Shown here piece by piece: positions 53,947 to 56,986 of a stretch of DNA of 56,986 bases. The stretch is from contig CANHGS010000020.1 of the NCBI GenBank assembly GCA_947460595.1, positions 1-56,986 on the forward strand. Direction: 5' to 3'. A program made the translations under genes and the position numbers. The notes beneath the pieces were generated by a model. That model had not been told where the DNA came from, made no database searches, and worked only from the letters and a program-made list of their open reading frames with translations. Source of the DNA: Bacteroidota bacterium. Lineage in GTDB: Bacteria; Bacteroidota; Bacteroidia; Chitinophagales; Chitinophagaceae. Positions within the stretch are counted from its first letter, which is position 1. Each line of letters opens with the position of its first letter.

Positions 53947-53984
53947 TACGCTATTGATCTAGTCACCATTTAAATTATAAGAAA

Positions 53985-55400
53985 ATGCGCATTTTTCTAC
54001 GATTAAGTTTTCTGATTTCGCTATTTGTTTATTCCAGCAGTCAGGGACAAATCAAACAACCGGATTGGAAAGCAATTGAAGAAGAAACCATGCAGCATTT
54101 TCAAGCCTTGCTCAGGATGAACACCAGTGATCCTCCAGGTGTTGAGTTGCCTGCCGTGTTGTATATGAAATCGATTCTTGAAAAAGAAGGGATTGAAGTC
54201 AAAACATTTGCGTTGGATCCCAATCGTCCCAATTTAGTAGCGCGCATAAAAGGCAATGGAAAGAAAAAACCCATCTTAATCATGGGGCACACAGATGTGG
54301 TAAATGTTGACAGTACCAAATGGGTCTATCCACCTTTTTCAGCAACGCGCAAGGATGGTTATGTATATGGCAGGGGCAGTGTAGATGATAAGGATAATGC
54401 ATCCACAGGTCTCATGTTAATGCTCCTATTAAAAAGGATGCAAGTGGCGTTAGACCGCGATATCATTTTTCTAGCGGAAGCAGGGGAGGAGGGAAGTTCT
54501 CAATTTGGAATTGAGTATATGGTTAAAGCGCACTGGCCTGAGATTGAGGCCGAGTATTGTTTTGCTGAAGGTGGCGGCGTTGTGAGAGTTGGAGGAAAAA
54601 TACAGTATGCAGCAGTAGCAACCACTGAAAAAGTTCCTAGTGAGGTGAAGCTCATAGCTAGAGGCATTGCTGGTCATGGATCTGTTCCTTTAAGAAGCAA
54701 TGCCATTGTACACTTGTCTCAAGCCATATCAAAAATGGCAGCATGGCAAACACCCATGCGCTTAAATGAGACTACCTACGCCTTTTTTAAAAGAATGTCT
54801 GAAATTAGTACTCCAGAACTTGCTGCACGTTACAAGGCGCTTTTGAATAATGAAAATATAGACGCTGTTCAAGAATATCTTGCAGTAAACAAGCCTGGGA
54901 ATTATTCAACACTAAGAACTTCTATATCACCCAATATTTTTAAAGGCGGGTATAGAAAAAATGTCATTCCATCAGAGGCCGAAGCTACGCTTGATATTCG
55001 ATCCCTGCCAGATGAGAATATGACAGCTTTTATACAATCCATGAAAGAAGTAATTCATGATACCGCTATTGAAATTGTCTTCAAAGGCCTGTCTAGACCT
55101 CCCGGAAAACCTTCTAGTCTAAATACGGAAGCTTTTAAGGTAATGGAAGGGGCGATCAAACGTACATATAATGCCATCACAATCCCTACTATGCTTACTG
55201 GCGCTACTGATATGGCATTCCTTAGATCAAGAGGGGTGCAATGTTATGGCATAGGACCCATGACAGATAGCGAAGACGGACCAAAAGGCTTTGGTGCCCA
55301 TAGTGACCAAGAAAGAATTTTAGAAGAGGCACTGCACAAATTCCTGCGTTTTCAGTGGGATCTTATAACCAATCTTGCAACTCAAACTTTGAATAAGTAA
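53985..55400 (+). CDS. Exported M20/M25/M40 family metallopeptidase
   Basis: This is the third M20 exopeptidase of the window, with a signal peptide (ending SSSQGQ) and motifs LIMGHTDVVNVD, GRGSVDDKDN, AEAGEEGSSQ and RGIAGHGSVPLRSN. The catalytic Glu pair and metal His/Asp are intact. The late TGATDMAFLRSRGVQCYG segment supplies the last ligand region. The 471-residue layout is that of broad-specificity dipeptidases or aminoacylases. It is separated by 38 bp from the GNAT gene. Confidence 0.9.
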   Translation: MRIFLRLSFLISLFVYSSSQGQIKQPDWKAIEEETMQHFQALLRMNTSDPPGVELPAVLYMKSILEKEGIEVKTFALDPNRPNLVARIKGNGKKKPILIMGHTDVVNVDSTKWVYPPFSATRKDGYVYGRGSVDDKDNASTGLMLMLLLKRMQVALDRDIIFLAEAGEEGSSQFGIEYMVKAHWPEIEAEYCFAEGGGVVRVGGKIQYAAVATTEKVPSEVKLIARGIAGHGSVPLRSNAIVHLSQAISKMAAWQTPMRLNETTYAFFKRMSEISTPELAARYKALLNNENIDAVQEYLAVNKPGNYSTLRTSISPNIFKGGYRKNVIPSEAEATLDIRSLPDENMTAFIQSMKEVIHDTAIEIVFKGLSRPPGKPSSLNTEAFKVMEGAIKRTYNAITIPTMLTGATDMAFLRSRGVQCYGIGPMTDSEDGPKGFGAHSDQERILEEALHKFLRFQWDLITNLATQTLNK

Positions 55401-55445
55401 ACCTGTTTCAAAACCCGATAAAAAATCACTGAAAATACAATACCG

Positions 55446-56210
55446 ATGGAAGTACATCATCATGCGCATCACGGACACGAAAAAAAGACTTGGAAAAATT
55501 ATTTCTGGGAATTTTTTATGCTCTTTTTAGCGGTATTCTGTGGGTCTTTGGCAGAACTGCAAGTGGAACATTATGTAGAACACCAACGAGAAAAAAAATA
55601 TGCTCAGACATTGATAGAAGATCTAAAGAATGACACACTTGATTTAAGTAGTGATCTTAAAAGTTGGAATAGGATGCGGTTAAGGGCTGATACCATTATG
55701 TTGGAAATGGAGAAACCGGTTGATTTGCGTAATCACTGTCTATTGTACAAACACGTTTCCCAAATCAATAGCAACAATACCTTTTTATATCACGACCGAA
55801 CCATCCAGCAGTTGAAAAGTGCAGGAAATTTTAGACTCATTGAAAATAAGGCCGTAGCCGATTCCATTATAGAATATGATGCTTGGATTCAAAGCACCAT
55901 ACATGATATAGAATCAACTTATGGGCTTGTGTTATGGCCCGAAATTCAAAGACTAGAAAATCAGTTGTTTAATACTAAGTATTTCAAGATTGTTAAAGAT
56001 GTTTCTTTGCTAGACTCAGCCTATTTAAAATTTCCAGAAAAGATAAAAATGCAAACACGCAAAGCCGATATTGAATTCCAGTTTTATAATAAGGTGAATA
56101 ATCATAAAACCTTATCAGAGACAAGGATTTATTATTTAACAGCCACTTTGAGAAGAGCTACTCATTTATTGAAATTGTTGAATAAGGAGTATCACATTGA
56201 TAAAGACTAA
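55446..56210 (+). CDS. Membrane-anchored hypothetical protein, Bacteroidota-specific type
   Basis: The 254-residue protein starts with a histidine-rich tail (MEVHHHAHHGHEKK), then one membrane helix (FFMLFLAVFCGSLAELQVEHY, split here as FFMLFLAVFCGSLAEL) and a long, charged, helical region with likely coiled coils (REKKYAQTLIEDLKNDTLDL). This arrangement occurs in many Bacteroidota hypothetical proteins of unknown function. It follows the M20 gene by 45 bp. Confidence 0.75.
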   Translation: MEVHHHAHHGHEKKTWKNYFWEFFMLFLAVFCGSLAELQVEHYVEHQREKKYAQTLIEDLKNDTLDLSSDLKSWNRMRLRADTIMLEMEKPVDLRNHCLLYKHVSQINSNNTFLYHDRTIQQLKSAGNFRLIENKAVADSIIEYDAWIQSTIHDIESTYGLVLWPEIQRLENQLFNTKYFKIVKDVSLLDSAYLKFPEKIKMQTRKADIEFQFYNKVNNHKTLSETRIYYLTATLRRATHLLKLLNKEYHIDKD

Positions 56211-56291
56211 TAATTCTTTTCAACCAATGACTGACCTCAACTCCCTTTCATACCAACGGCTATCATGTAATAGGCTTATACCACATGAGCT

Positions 56292-56414
56292 ATGCCCGTT
56301 CCTAGACTCCTCGAATGGCGGTGGGCAATGACAAAACAAGGTGAGTCACAATTGAGGGAAGGAGCCTTTGGGGCGGTTCCAAGTGTGAACTGTCCGAGAT
56401 TTATGGGAGTTTAG
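56292..56414 (+). ncRNA. Possible structured RNA or relic in a 302-bp gap
   Basis: No recognised gene fills 56211-56512. Within it, 56292-56430 is richer in G and C than its surroundings. CTAGACTCC (56302-56310) can pair with GGAGTTTAG (56406-56414, one G-U pair), and GGAGCC (56361-56366) with GGTTCC (56375-56380), giving a closed domain with an inner hairpin. A frame of 40 codons (56292-56414) also exists but has no family character. I recognise no RNA family. Confidence 0.3.
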
Positions 56415-56512
56415 TGGAGGTAACGCGCTAATGATAGTATCATTTTATTGCTAAACAGGGACATTTTCCCACTGAATTCTTGTCAAAATTGTAATAAGCA
56501 GTATATTTATAT

Positions 56513-56986
56513 ATGAGAAAAATTCTTTTCATATTCATCCTACTTTTTTTTGCTAGTAGCGCTTTCTCTCAAAGCCCAACTATCAACAATTTCTTTCCTG
56601 CTTCAGGCAGTAATGGAACAAAAGTAACCATACAAGGAACATATTTTGACAGTGTCTCATTAGTTACATTTGGAGGAGTGCCAGCCAAATCTTTTAAGCT
56701 TGATTCTATTGGTGTTCTATCCGCAGTTGTTGATACAGGAGCTACTGGAAATATTGTTGTAATCAGTTCAAAAGGAACTGCAACAAAACCAGGATTCACT
56801 TATATCAAGACAACTGCACCATTGGTTAATTCCTTCAGTCCATCCACCGGCACTAATGGAACCAATATTAGAATTGTAGGTACTGGATTCACCGGCACTT
56901 CATCCGTGACATTCGGAGGCATACAAGCCACGTCTTATTCTGTAAGTTCTGATTCTATTATTAATGCAGTAGTTGGTTCTGGCGCC
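56513..56986 (+). CDS. IPT/TIG-repeat secreted protein, 5' part only
   Basis: The frame is open from an ATG at 56513 to the window edge (158 codons). A signal peptide (MRKILFIFILLFFASSAFSQ) is followed by two IPT/TIG immunoglobulin-like repeats with the pattern PTINNFFPASGSNGTKVTI ... VTFGGVPAKSF and APLVNSFSPSTGTNGTNIRI ... VTFGGIQATSY. Such proteins are usually long surface proteins with many repeats and a sorting domain at the far end, beyond this window. Confidence 0.85.
   Translation, partial: MRKILFIFILLFFASSAFSQSPTINNFFPASGSNGTKVTIQGTYFDSVSLVTFGGVPAKSFKLDSIGVLSAVVDTGATGNIVVISSKGTATKPGFTYIKTTAPLVNSFSPSTGTNGTNIRIVGTGFTGTSSVTFGGIQATSYSVSSDSIINAVVGSGA

Noticed and set aside
56290..56430. 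Group II intron remnant
   Set aside because: No GUGYG start, no domain V hairpin and no reverse transcriptase gene can be found.
1..56986. CRISPR array
   Set aside because: The only regular repeats are the contiguous purine units, which have no unique spacers; no cas gene is present.

Overview
The window comes from a member of the Bacteroidota, most likely family Chitinophagaceae. The signs are a SusC/SusD pair, Porin_10-type and DUF5686 outer-membrane proteins, exported proteins maturing at ...AQ, promoter -7 boxes of the form TAnnTTTG, a near absence of Shine-Dalgarno sites, and roughly 40% GC. Genus cannot be fixed from the sequence alone.

Positions 1-16500 are mostly housekeeping. ispH and an ABC-F ATPase diverge from a shared promoter region. 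A minus-strand run follows: a lipoprotein, an M20 peptidase and an FKBP isomerase, then a small lipoprotein, gcvP and a sterol-desaturase-like protein. Next come a YkgJ cysteine-cluster protein, an MFS exporter, a deoxynucleoside kinase with folK, sppA, and an orphan ABC-2 permease with an SRPBCC protein. Two convergent gene pairs meet with no gap at all, their stop codons forming TAATTA.

Positions 17000-32000 hold a DeoR-family regulator with a SusC/SusD pair, queG, a small protein resembling a K+ channel without the selectivity filter, a beta-lactamase-fold hydrolase, clpB, a DUF1905/YdeI protein and a TetR regulator with operator-like palindromes on both sides. A purine-dominated array of 32-bp repeats (28872-29098) separates the TetR gene from a small secreted protein. 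An exported M20 peptidase and a NIPSNAP protein form a minus-strand pair.

Positions 32000-48200 hold a DUF4382 lipoprotein, a saccharopine-dehydrogenase-like reductase, a Tet-type MFS pump, an exported RidA coupled to a haem-binding membrane protein, a cold-shock protein, purine nucleoside phosphorylase with a Porin_10 protein, and a DUF5686 protein. Then come two minus-strand operons. One pairs a stand-alone glutamine amidotransferase with an ATP-grasp-like protein and is the best candidate here for an undescribed enzyme system. The other encodes a lipoprotein, a UbiA-like membrane protein and an M42 aminopeptidase. A GC-rich LuxE-like acyltransferase gene ends just before tRNA-Leu(CAG).

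Positions 48344-53400, directly downstream of the tRNA, are AT-rich accessory DNA. They carry decayed pieces of an endonuclease/exonuclease/phosphatase gene, a PIN toxin-antitoxin module, secreted hypothetical proteins, a 5'-truncated reading frame, a probably chimeric membrane-protein frame and a BBP2-like porin. A 14-bp motif (accatYgcgccagc) occurs three times between these segments. From 53400 the content looks chromosomal again: a GNAT acetyltransferase, a third M20 peptidase, a membrane-anchored hypothetical protein, a possible structured RNA at 56290-56420, and the start of an IPT/TIG-repeat protein cut by the window edge.
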